The notes beneath the pieces were generated by a model. That model saw nothing but the letters and a program-made list of their open reading frames with translations. It was not told the origin of the DNA and searched no databases. From Stagonosporopsis chrysanthemi (Eukaryota > Ascomycota > Dothideomycetes > Pleosporales > Didymellaceae), in assembly GCA_022560025.1 (NCBI GenBank), contig JAFISE010000050.1:1-64000 (forward strand): a DNA stretch of 64,000 nt, written 5' to 3'. This document shows positions 1 through 10,885 of this stretch, piece by piece (the first letter of the stretch is position 1; each line of letters opens with the position of its first letter). The translations under genes and the position numbers were made by a program.

Positions 1-61
1 GGTGCCATGGTTGTTGAGTTATGACGCGTTGAAGATAGATGCTTGTTTTGGTGATCGGGCG

Positions 62-1001
62 TCACGCGAATCCGGGCGTCACGCGCACAGACACGGTATC
101 CGTCGTGAGCGCATTTTTGACCACCTCTATTCGAGACCACACGCTTCGCCGCTCGCTCATCAGCGTTCTTCTCGCGTACCCGCTTTTTTTGAATTCCTCA
201 GCAGCTGCCCGCTTTGTATTCGCGGCGACGTACTTTTGATACGACAAGTTGCCGCTAATTGCACCCTCTCCTTGCTCCATATTCGCGCCTGCACGAACAA
301 TCTGAATCACTGTGCTTCTCCGGCCATAACCTGACGCTCGATGCGCCTCCAATCCAGTCCGCGGGTCCGTCTCAGTCAACAGTAGCTCCTTCGTCTTCAC
401 ACGTGCGATCTCTGTAACCTGGTCAGGCCGACCATCTCCATCCCACGACACCACCCGCACAAAATAAAGCGCCCCGTGAACAAGTCCCATACGGACATGC
501 ACTTGCTGCACAACACCCGCAAATCCACTGACAAGCATCTCCCACCCTGGCTGCTCATGTGGAAATACTTCAGGCAGCTTAAACGCCAACCCCTTCTTCG
601 CGCGCTAGAACACACTATTCTCGTCTTCATCACCCCAGCCATGCATCCAACAGGCCCTGGGTGACTCAACTTGGAAGCGCTGGCCGCAGAAGCGCTGGTG
701 CCCGTTTGTCATGGTGATGAGACACAGGCAGAACGCGACGTGCAGCTTGCCGTAGCAGCGCGTTTTGATCTCGGCATCACAGGACGGGTCGGGGCAGTGG
801 TGACCGGACGCGTCTTTTTCGGTGGTCCAGCAGTTCTTCAGGCCAGGGAACCAGAGGGTGCTGTGCTGCCAGGCGGGGCCGTACAGGCGGCCTAGGGGAA
901 GGTCGTGGGTAGGCATTCTGGATGGGTATGCGGTAGTGAAATTACGTAGTCGATCTGGGATGAATGTTGGGTGAACACTTACGTCGGCGGAATTTTACCA
1001 T
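62..1001 (-). CDS. Uncharacterised fungal protein, structure uncertain
   Basis: A minus-strand frame is open from an ATG at 914-916 to a stop at 62-64, except for one TAG near 605-607. The upstream part is cysteine-rich (motifs PDPSC, TRCYG, FCGQRF) and the downstream part reads as a soluble, charged domain (KLPEVFPHEQPGWEM, VVSWDGDGRP). The TAG could lie inside a 66-nt in-phase intron running from a weak GTTGAG donor to a TTCTAG acceptor; otherwise the gene is broken there. A short upstream exon (983-1001, starting MVKFRR, with a good GTAAGT donor) may exist, but the only in-frame acceptor would make a 28-nt intron, so the true start may simply be 916. I do not recognise the family. Existence of a gene is fairly likely; its exact model is not. 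Confidence 0.45.
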
Positions 1002-1806
1002 GGTTTGAGAGAAGATGGCGAGCCGGAAGTGAAGGAATTTTTTTTGTGGATTGGGACATGCTCTGTGAGCACTTCACTGTGGGCGATCAGCGTGCTGCAC
1101 AATAGCGTCAATTTCGATTGAAACTACAATGTTGTTGCCTGACAATAAACGTTGAAACAACCTCACGCTCTGCCCGCACTGTGCGAGACTGTCGGCAGCG
1201 AAAGGGCATGATGAGTAGGCACTTGCGGCAATGTCTTGTAAATTAGAGTGTGCTCTGGTATTAAGACAAACACGTATTGGGATGTTCGGGTAGTGCGTGC
1301 TGAGATCTGAGACGTCCGAGCAGTTCGTTGAGAGGGGATATACTGATGAGGTGGATTTTGTGAAGAGTAAAAGGAGTTTGGCCATAGAGATGTTAAGTGA
1401 TAAGTTTAGAGCCGACTGCGAGGACCATTATATATGTTTAGTTGTTGTTGTTTAGTTTAGGCACTATCCTCCATCTCCATCTGCCCGCTCTGGTGTGGTC
1501 AATGCCAATGTGTCCAATTAAGTAGTGGATCCAGCACCATAAGGCTCAGAGAGAATGAAGACCCAATCAAGTAGACCAAATAAGCATCAAGGAGTGTAGC
1601 GGGAAGAACAAGAGACGATATGTCTCATGGGTATCAATTCTGTCGACAAACAAGCGACCACCCAGAAGTATAGCGAACAAGGAAAAAACTAAGCTTGCGC
1701 ATCAGTGTGAAAGCCATGCATCAACTCAGGCCAGAACATCGGACTGGAGAAGTGGACAAGGTGTCCAATGCGTGACAATCGTAAGAGAGGATGTGTCAAA
1801 CACCTC
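1002..1806. other. Intergenic, nothing recognised
   Basis: No convincing reading frame or RNA gene is seen. The short minus-strand frame at 1074-1385 has no family features and is treated as chance. Confidence 0.5.
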
Positions 1807-2658
1807 TTACATTTCCGACCAATGCGCATCCTCCAAGCGATCAAACTCTTGCTGTTGCTTTTTGTTCTTCTCTCTCTTTTTCTCACTCGTATTGCGCCGA
1901 AGCAACGACTTCATTCTTGTTGCAAGTTTGCCGAGCGGCGCTGTGTCCGTTTTAGGGCCTGATTCAGGTTGTGGTTTGTCCTGCAATTCCTGCGGCTTTG
2001 GTGTTGCCGCCTCATCTTCGCCTTCGACGAGTTTGCGTGCTTGCTCGGCTGCTTCTTTGCACAACTTGTCTTTCTCGCTGGTGGGTTGCGCCGTCTTGGG
2101 TGCTTCTCCAGCTGTCAAGCTAGCTGTAGTGGTGGCTGGTGCAGCTGGCTTCGACCTCTTGATGGGTTTACACAGTGCAAGTGGCGTTGAAGATGCGGTT
2201 GAGAGCTTCGGCCTCGCAAGGCTGTGGTCCTCCGATGTTGGACTGGCAATATGTGGTGGCTTGATTGGGGCCATCATCTCCCATGAGGGCTCTGTAGGGC
2301 TAGATGGTAGTGAGGATGACGACATATGCCGCAATATCGTAATTCGGGAGTTGCTCCATTCTCCGCCTTCTTGCCTGGGAGAGTACGCTGGTGTGGAAGG
2401 TGCTGAGTCGATGAAAGTGCCAAATGACTTGGCGGACATCGGCGGTGACATTGGTCCTGGAGAAATAGGAGTCATGGGAGATGTTTCTGCTGGGGGACTG
2501 GATGGAATGATGGCCGAGAATCTGTGAGGTCTTTCGGGTGACAGAGCGCGGGGAGCCTTGGGCATGCCGTGGCTGGAAAGTGGCATGTGAAAGCTGCGTC
2601 TTTTTGCGAGTTTTGATGTAGGGACCGGCGTTGGTGCAGGGACACGAAGAGACGCCAT
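1807..2658 (-). CDS. Disordered fungal protein with conserved basic C-terminal tail
   Basis: Single-exon frame of 283 residues from the first ATG of the frame (2656-2658; protein begins MASLRVPAPTPVPTSKLAKRR). The open frame extends upstream but only from a TTG, so I chose the ATG. Most of the protein is Pro/Ser/Thr-rich with SPxx-type clusters (PMTPISPGPMSPPMSAKSFG), typical of phosphorylated disordered proteins. The C-terminal 45 residues are different: a basic helix (ATRMKSLLRRNTSEKKREKN) followed by a short acidic and aromatic end (DRLEDAHWSEM). A similar tail occurs in uncharacterised ascomycete proteins as far as I recall. No catalytic motif, signal peptide or membrane segment is visible. 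Function unknown. Confidence 0.7.
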   Translation of the reverse strand: MASLRVPAPTPVPTSKLAKRRSFHMPLSSHGMPKAPRALSPERPHRFSAIIPSSPPAETSPMTPISPGPMSPPMSAKSFGTFIDSAPSTPAYSPRQEGGEWSNSRITILRHMSSSSLPSSPTEPSWEMMAPIKPPHIASPTSEDHSLARPKLSTASSTPLALCKPIKRSKPAAPATTTASLTAGEAPKTAQPTSEKDKLCKEAAEQARKLVEGEDEAATPKPQELQDKPQPESGPKTDTAPLGKLATRMKSLLRRNTSEKKREKNKKQQQEFDRLEDAHWSEM

Positions 2659-4803
2659 CGTAATGGTTGCGTTACTCAACGCACAGTCAGCGCCTGCTGT
2701 GACTGCTGTTGTCAAAGAGTGAATCGATGCGGACTGCGAGTGTGTTTTGGAGATGCACCCCGACTCAGGTTGGAGTAAAAGACAGTTGAGTATCAGCCTT
2801 GAGATACAGGGTGGTAAAGGCTTCAATAGTGCGCAGGCAGCAAGTCCATCAAGCGGGGTCTGATTGCAAGAGAGGAAAGACTGTAACTGCGCCGCAAAGA
2901 TACAGACCTGGCAACAGGAAGGCAGAAATCAGTGCCACCTGAGGCCTGCAGGGCTACATGATCGTTATATGAATGCACCACACACGCGTACTCCACGCCG
3001 CAAACATGCGCAACTCTTGCAGGGGTGCTCTTCCACGATCAACGGTGTCAAATACGGCAGTGGCAACATTGAGCTAGCGTCCTGGATCAAACACCTAGCT
3101 GTATGGTCAGATAGCTCGGCTGGGTGCTTGTAGGCTCAGAATGGCCCCATTTGCTGTTGTAAGACGGGCAGTTGAAGGACAGTTGCGAACCCTGCAGCAA
3201 ACACCAAGCGGCGCTAAGATCGCATGCTCATTGGTGTGTATTAGCAACCAACAGGCGCACTACGCCGCATGTCTTCAGCGGCAGCGGCTGGCCTACGCAG
3301 ACGCTAACAAGTCTGGCAGTTGAGCGCTAAACCAGTGTCGATTCTTCCCTAACTGGCGGGTCCAGCCGCGTCCTTTGACGTGTTGGTGGTCGTGGCCTGC
3401 GCAATGCTACTGGCTGGCCGCTGTAGCGAATAAGCTTATCGATGCGCCATCTTGTGCAGACATACCATCTACGCTCTTCTGGAAAGGGTTTGATGAGTGA
3501 TGAGTTCAGGCTCTTAGTTCCGTACAGATCAGGAGAAGGATGCTTTATGGTATGTGGTTCGGTAACACCGAACGACTGGCGTTAAACAACAAGCTTCGAG
3601 CTTGGGTCATGAGTTCATGGAGGACAAGATGTAACCAGTTGGACCTGGTCGCACGAATCGAGTCGACGGTCATGCTCCAGCTGGTACAAGAGTCCAGCTG
3701 ATTTCGGTAAAAGTCTCGTCATGCAATGTCGTGCGACATGCGTTGCACGCTTTGCACGGGTGGAGACGGTTAAATTGATTCGGTCCGAGGCAACTCCCAG
3801 GTCCTGTCAAGGTGGAGCAGTTTGAGTGTTGTCCATCGAGTCACCACAGCTTTGGGCTCATCCAGGAGGCTTCCGGAGCAGACGGTCGAAGGCACGGTAG
3901 GAGACTTGTGGCTAATCCAAAGATCTGGCAACTCATACCAACAAAGCCAGCAAGAGCAACATTCTACCATCAGGACGTACATAACATCTAGCAAGTCGAG
4001 CGAAGAAGGCGAAGCTTCGAAATGCACCCAGCTATTCACGCCAAAAGCTGGGCGGGCTGCCTTCCGCACTTGCAAACGAAGCTATACCCGATCAGGAGGT
4101 GGGGTGAGTCCTGACGCGTGGGCAGGCAAACATCAGATCTCTGCGAACCGTTAGACCCGCCTCCACTGTGTCGACTCCGCAACCTCGATCCTCGCCGGCC
4201 ATCATCAAGACATTGTCGTCAGGGAGACAGAGTGCTTTTATGCGCCTATCTACAAATCAATGGCTCTAAGACTGCCTGGAAGTCCGGGCGTCGGAATGGC
4301 GCCAAATAATCGATCTCAACTCTACTTTTCAACATTCCGCCACTGTATCCGCCTAGTATCCCTTACTGTACAGACGCGGTCGTTGTAATGGCTCGTTGTG
4401 AGCTCTTTGGGGGAGATTCGAGAGCTTTCCGTTCTTGAACAAGAGTCGTAAGGAAGAGATGCTTAGTCTGGTAAAGAGCGAAGACAGTCTCTCAGAAGAA
4501 GGCACATCGTTTTGTCTTGCTCCTCGATTGCTCGTGCATCAAGGATGTCCAGATACTGCCCACATTCCGACGGCTCCCACTGCCGTGGGCACACCACGGC
4601 TTAACTCCGCCAAGCCTTGCTCGATCTATCATGTGGTACAGTACATTCCTTTGCCTCAGCACTGTTGCCGCTGGTAAACAAGATCAATCTCAGGTGCGCT
4701 CACCATAAATGGGACGTATCCTGGTAAGACGAGTTTCACTACGACTATCAACTTCATCTGCCACGTTCATTCAAAACACTCCCTTCCATTCGCTCATTAC
4801 AAG
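2659..4803. other. Long intergenic region
   Basis: About 2.1 kb without a supported gene. Only short overlapping frames on both strands are present and none shows a recognisable motif. The last few hundred bases before 4804 are pyrimidine-rich and form the promoter and 5' leader of the secreted protein gene. Confidence 0.5.
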
Positions 4804-5914
4804 ATGAAGGCCAACATTTTGGCACTCGGTCTCTTTGGCCTGGCTGGCGCCTCGGCTGTTCTACCTCGCGACTACCCTGAGGACAAGAGCTACGAGACTC
4901 CAAAGAAGTATGACTCTTACAAGCCTGCCCCCGAGTACAAGCCTTCGAAGCCCGAGTACAAGCCTGAGTATAAGCCTTCGAAGCCCGAGTACAAGCCTGA
5001 GTATAAGCCTTCGAAGCCCGAGTACAAGCCTTCGAAGCCCGAGTACCAGCACGAGTATAAGCCCTCGAAGCCTGAGTACAAGCCGAAGCCTTACAAGGAC
5101 GCGTACCCGGTAAACGACGATTACGCAGATGAGAAGGACTACGAGGAGGGCTACGACTACAAGAACCAGAAGGGCTACGAGAGCACCTGGAAGCCCAAGT
5201 CCAAGAGCCCCGAGTTCTTTAACCTCCGCGTCGATGAAAAGTGCGATGTCGGCGAGGCTCCCGAAAGCTGCATCTTCAACGGTTACGCAATCAGGCTCGA
5301 GGGTGGTATCTTCATTGCCACTCCTTACAACAAGTGGTGGGACCCCAAGCTCCCCACCTTCTTCGTCGATGACGACACACAGCTGTACACCGTAAGTCAC
5401 TTCAGTCAAGGCTATGCTGCTTATCTAACCCTCCGTGCAGGTCAGCAAGGACCCTCTTCAGGTGTACATTGATGGCATCACTGGTGCGCTCAAGTACACC
5501 AAGATCGGCTGGCTCCCACCCAACGCTATCGCCATTAGCTTCTACCACACTGGAAACAACCCTCTTGGTCTGGTTGATCCCAGTCCTTCCTATCTCAGCT
5601 GGCCCAGCACCATTGGTGGTAGTTTCTTTGGTCAGCCCTGGACTCTCTGCCCTCTCGGAACTACCCAGCAGTACCAGGTTTTCATCAACGGCGAGAACTT
5701 CGGTATCGGCGGTGTAAGTAGCTCTTCAACACCAAGACATCACTTGAACTATGCTAATGTATTGTACTTGCAGCCCGCAGGTGTTGCCAAGAACGATGGT
5801 GTTTGCGCCGCTCGCAACCTTGCCGCAGTCAACGCCAACCCCTGGAAGCAGGAGTCTCCTGCTCCTTACTACCCTCCTCAGCCCTACCCCGGCTACCCTG
5901 GAGGCGACTACTAG
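4804..5914 (+). CDS. Secreted KPEYKPS-repeat protein, PhiA-like cell-wall domain
   Basis: Three exons (4804-5391, 5441-5713, 5774-5914), all phase 0, give 333 residues. It opens with a signal peptide (MKANILALGLFGLAGASA, cleavage near residue 18). Residues about 36-98 are tandem Tyr/Lys/Pro/Glu repeats (YKPSKPEYKPE unit), then an acidic Tyr-rich stretch. The rest is a globular domain (FNGYAIRLEGGIFIA, LQVYIDGITGALKYT, WLPPNAIAISFYHTG, WTLCPLGTTQQYQVFINGE) that resembles the fungal PhiA / Asp f 34 family of conidiophore and cell-wall proteins; this is recognition by pattern, so moderate. The tail is Pro/Tyr-rich (YYPPQPYPGYPGGDY). The second intron (5714-5773) is 60 nt and stop-free, so its retention would add 20 residues in frame. 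Likely a wall or surface structural protein. Confidence 0.85.
4927..5097 (+). repeat. Coding tandem repeat, 21/33-bp units
   Basis: Imperfect tandem copies of an AAGCCCGAGTACAAGCC-type core encode the KPEYKPS/KPEYKPE units of the secreted protein. Such arrays vary in copy number between strains of many fungi. Confidence 0.8.
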
Positions 5915-6412
5915 AGCAGCTAGCAAATGCTTTGCAGCACGTATAACTACCCGCGGTCAAGCAGCATTGTTCAAGGAGTCTCATGCTTGTAGTTTACTTT
6001 CTTACATTCCCTCCGTAATTGCCCCCTACACATCTTTCATGTTTTCCAAGTTGTATTTTAGGTCAAATTGAATATGAGTGCGGTTCGATAGACAGCCAAT
6101 CTGAGTTCTTGGATTTCATCTTCACCTTCACTTCGCGCTACCATGTGGGCCCGCACGTTGTTTACCGTCGCGTCGCGTCGCGTTTGCAAGGCGACAGCAT
6201 GTGAGGTCGTGCCTTCCTGCACAGCTCCAACTAACACCGAACTTTCCACTGCTGCGAGCACCCCAACGTCGGCCAGCCGCCGCTTTGCTAAGTAAAGAGT
6301 TAAGACCACGCAGTCTGTCAGGTTAGCCAGGAACAATATTGAGGCCACCAAGAAGTCGTGCAAGTGCGAGAACAAGCACGAAACTAATACGGAAACCCAC
6401 GAAGTCGCAGTC
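5915..6412. other. Intergenic, 3' and 5' untranslated regions
   Basis: Holds the 3' flank of the secreted protein gene and the 5' flank of the next plus-strand gene. No further feature seen. Confidence 0.5.
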
Positions 6413-8703
6413 ATGAGGCGAACCTCCACGATCAGAACAGACAGCACTCTTATTGAGAGCGGTGATGAGGATGCAGCCAATGAGCCACCTAATGTAGCAC
6501 ACCATCAGCGAGACTTGTCTCTCACTACGGATTTCGACCTCGAGCATGCCACAAAGCAGCTGAAAATGGGCGAAATTTCGGATCTTGAGCTTGCTCTCTT
6601 CGCATTCTGGATCAAGGCGAGTGACTCAAACTACGTTAGGGCCAAGGCGCTGGTTCGTGAGTTGGCACTTGACCAGGTAAATCGTACTGCGCTTCCTGTC
6701 GTTGGCTTGACGATTGACCATCACAGGGCTACAATATCAGCAAGATCGCCAATCGACGTGTGCGCAAACTGCTCCAGGAAGTCCAAGACATTCGCCCAAG
6801 GTCTGTGCCCACTAAAAGTCCTTCATCGAGCCCAAGAGCAATCTTTGGCCTGTGTCCTGGCCATCCAGGTACCTTGAAGAACAAATTTGAACGCTGGTCA
6901 CGATACGAAAGACAGACTGGCCTGCAGAGTTTGTCTAGTCCCAGGAAGACGAAGTCTGACAGTTTTAGGGATCCGCGTCGTGCATCAGCTCAGAGCAGCA
7001 CATCCCACGATGAGACACAAATTCCGCTTGTGACGAGTAGTAACGGCATCAGAGCTGTAACTTCACCTTTGTCTGCACGCATGGACATGCTCCCTCCTTG
7101 GTTGAGTGCTAAGCGAGAACGTGCTGTGCGAGACGCCGCTCGATCCACTATATCTACTAGTGACGCTGTCAGGTATCCCCCAAATAGTCAGTTTCTGTAC
7201 GTTAAAATATCAGAGTCATTGCTGATGTCTACAGCTCCCGACCGCCCAGCGCCACTTAGTGTGAAGTCACGCAGCTCTCAAATCAGCAACTCCACGCCAA
7301 TGCTTAAGCGGCTCTCGCGCTCTGTATCTACACCCGTCCGCACTCGACCCAAGGATAATCTGGTGTCTCTCCCCGAAAAATCGTCCATTGGTACGACTGG
7401 TAGCACTGGGACTCCTCGACTTTATTACTCATATGCTACCGAGCCTCCACATGAACAAAACGGCGATGTTTTCAATGACGCAAAGAGCAAACCGCCAGGC
7501 GATAACAATGTTTTCACTGCCAGACTAAACGATAGCGGAGACAAACGTTACGGCACTCCGGGAAGATACATGCAGAACGAGTCAACGGATCGTCCGCCAT
7601 TTGCTCAGTACGAACTCGATGCGGCCGATATCGCATCAAACTCAAGCCGTGAAACCTGCAGCAGCATGGTATGCAAGGGCCATAATTTCGACGGTAAGGT
7701 ATCAGCCTATGATGGCGGCGTTATAGAAGGCGATGAGACTTTCAGTGGTCTCGAGTCATACGTGGGCACAGAGGACGAAGACGAATACTCAGCCCTAGAG
7801 ACAGCCTCCGCCACCAGCGATGAGAAGGACCAGACACTGTATCAATTTGTCGCACACGCACTCATTCCAGAACCGAAGGCTGTCATTGCCGGACCAGTGC
7901 CAACACTGTCAAACCGCCGCTCTGCTGCCGACTCACGTCGCAAGATCAAGGACCCTGTCTCTCATACACCAACACTGAACTTGCATCGACCTTTGCCCCT
8001 AAGAAGCTACGAGAGCGAGTCAAACATGTTTCCCAATGCTGGCGCTCAGGCGCACCCAGGCCGCAACAGGTCCAAGTCTGTTACAAGCATCGTCAGCAGC
8101 AAACGAGGTGTAACCAAGATTATGCAGCAACCACCACTACCAGCTTCAAGTCATAGTTACAGCAGCCTCCGACTTACTGGACGAGGCATTCATGAGAGAG
8201 AGAGCTCCCACAACAAGATCTCTGAGCAAATTGATCAGTGCCCGGCGTCACCTTCCCAATGCCCGTCTCATGCGACCACATTGGCTTCCTTTCCCATTCC
8301 GCCGATGATGAATCCTGTTGGCGAGCTCCCTATACTCATCTCTCGGGCAGCCACATCGCCTTCGGCTCTACAACCAGCGACATCGCAGCACCTTGTGGGG
8401 GCAGTCTCGCTCGAAGACACGTACCGCGCAATCACCAAGGTGAATATGACCGCGATCCTCCAGCGTACTCGAGCTAGAGGAGAGCAGCTTCGCGTCGTCG
8501 ACTGGGAGAAATTGAGCAGTTTCGAGCAAGCTTGGCGTAAGGTGAACGGAGTTCTGCTGGTTACGATATACGGCAGACAGGATATCTTCTTAGACGCGAG
8601 TGATGTATCTTACATCGACTGTGTTGCCGGAGAGCTTCGTAACGCGCCTAACGATGCCGATCCCATGGCCTGGGTCCGTCGTATGTTCGAGGATCGAATG
8701 TAA
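6413..8703 (+). CDS. Large disordered fungal protein of unknown function
   Basis: Two exons (6413-6676 and 6727-8703) joined by a 50-nt intron with GTAAAT donor and CACAG acceptor give 746 residues. The N-terminal 120 residues look folded (EISDLELALFAFWIKASDSNYVRAKALVRELAL and, after the splice, YNISKIANRRVRKLLQEVQD). A long Ser/Thr/Pro-rich disordered region follows. The last 90 residues form a second ordered block (EDTYRAITKVNMTAILQRTR, FEQAWRKVNGVLLVTIYGRQ, ending DPMAWVRRMFEDRM). I do not recognise either block as a named domain; the two ends flanking a variable linker suggest a conserved fungal scaffold-type protein. A tempting 38-nt intron at about 7198-7235 was not used because it would break the frame. 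Confidence 0.8.
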
Positions 8704-10885
8704 GCTATGCATTGGGCTATTACATGGTCCATTGGTATCTTGTGGAAGGATTGATCGAGAAGGTATTTTCAGCAGATTTGAGGAATGTCAAGCAAAGTCG
8801 CGCGGGTGACAAGTCTACAGTGGTATATATCACAGCATAAGACGAAGCTTCGCACCAGATTTCGCATTATTGAATCACGACGCAACACACATGGTCCATA
8901 GCTTGTCTTACATATGCATGCGGGACTATATGAGACAATCAGTACTTCTCGAAGTCCAGTCAATATACAATCAACCCCTGACAGTCCAGCTATTTGCGAC
9001 AGTGAAGCCTAGTTGATGATGCTTTATCTGAGCTAGTGCTGTGTGGCATTCTGTCGCGTGATTGAGAAGACAGCAATTTCAGTGCATGGTCTCAATTCCC
9101 AAGACTAAACAGAAATAAACTTGGATATAGTCCCCTCTCTTTCAAAGTTGAACAATAGATCAGAATACCAAGTAAGAACACGAAGATGCACATCAAATAT
9201 CCTACGGTTTCTGAGTCAAGTGCCTGGCCATTGTGATTGGTCAGCATTTGCATGGGTGCACTGAGGCACGATGCACAGCTCGTTAGCAAAAAGATTGCGG
9301 AAATGTTCTGTTCATTGGGGAGATGACTTGCTCCGGATGATGTGGCTTTCTCCAAGCCGATGCGGATACTCAAATTAAATGCTGCATCACCACAGAACTT
9401 GTCGCAGAAGACAGAGCCTCACGGGATCGTCAAAAGGTGCCGGACTTAACAATTAGTTAGTGTTAGTATGGACTTATAGAGCTAAACATCAATCCGGGTA
9501 TTTTTGCTAACATGAATAGTGCACGTGAGCCCATTCCCGCTGGACACCTCATCGAAGTCAGCGGCCCGGCCCCGCGAAGGGGAGGAAAATCTAGGGCCCG
9601 CGATCCCAGTCTGGATCTACGAGGATCGATCGCACTCTCACTAAAGAGCACAGACAGCCAGGAAATCACCTGCAGCTGACCAGACCGGGCTCAGCCTTCT
9701 TAGGCACACACGGCCGCCTACGTCCCGGATCGCCTCCATGATTGAACAGATCCGTATGTATACACCGCACATCACATGCATGGGTTCTTCCAGCATCATC
9801 CCCGACAGATTGTCGCCTCGTTCTGCCTGTCGTGCGCCCGCGCTAGGTTTTCGTGCGACGTTACAGGTAGTGGCACCCAGGAATGCGTTGCTGCATCCTG
9901 AGACGCTCCGCGGACTCTACCTCATACCCGCAGCTGTGACACGCAAGCTGTGCGATGACCCTGCCGCTATATCTCGACGGGGAAAATGCTGCTCGCAACC
10001 CGGGTTGTTGCCTGACGTCCGAGCGTGGATATCTGCTGTATCGTGCACGGATGTTGTGAGACGTATGTTCGACTTACACCCTCACGAAGGTAAGGGAGCT
10101 TTGTAGAGGGTACTAGAGAAGGAGATAAGGAGGTGGGTTGGACGTGATTGTGAATGAAGGGGGTTCGCAATACTTTATCTGCCGTTGGTGCAGTATACAG
10201 TCGCGAAGTTCGGTGGGCGTAGAAGGCAGTGGTCTAGATCAGCCAAGGTGGTACACAGATAGGATGATGAGCTTTAATGCTATTGGTACTTTATTCCATA
10301 CAATAACAGCACATGGTGCTATTCGAGCAGCGGGTAAGGCTGCACATGCTCTCCTGGCTCCTCGGAGCGACTGATCATGAAGGGGTCATCCGTTCAGGAC
10401 AATGTATAAAATCAACAATAGAAAGGACAGGCCCTGATAGGTATCGACAACCCACGAAGGAGAGCGACGACGATAATAACAGCAGTCATGATGCATTATA
10501 TAGTGCTCCTTTTGTGCCTCTAATCTGAAGACGCACCGATTACATAAGTAGTGAATGTGAAGATGGTGCTGGAAGCTATGCAGGGTGATGTGAAGGAGAT
10601 TGATGGCTTCGTCTAGCGAAGCTACGAACAGTCCACGTGTCGGTACAAAGTGGACTGCAACACAGATGATGTGGTGCGCAAGATTCTTTCTTTGAAAAGT
10701 TCGAGCAAAGAAAAAACGTCCCAACGCCGTAAAAATGTTGTCATGCACCGCGGTCGAAAACATACATGGTGGTAGAGGATAAAGAAGTCAGCGCAGAAGA
10801 GCAATGAATGAGAGCCCTGAAGGCTCGAGGCATCTCGGAGTAAGAAATAAGAGAATTGGCGTGCAGATGTCATACGCAGGTGTTG
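8704..10885. other. Long intergenic region
   Basis: About 2.2 kb with no supported gene. A minus-strand frame at 9092-9373 ends with one hydrophobic segment (MCIFVFLLGILIYC), but it lacks an ATG at a sensible place and any family signature. The remainder has only short shadow frames. Confidence 0.45.

Noticed and set aside
7198..7235. Second intron in the 746-residue hypothetical gene (GTACGT...CTACAG)
   Set aside because: Signals look good, but removal of 38 nt shifts the frame, while the unspliced frame stays open to the natural end.
9092..9373. 93-codon minus-strand frame with one hydrophobic helix
   Set aside because: Starts with TTG, no signal peptide, splice partner or family motif; evidence too thin for a gene call.
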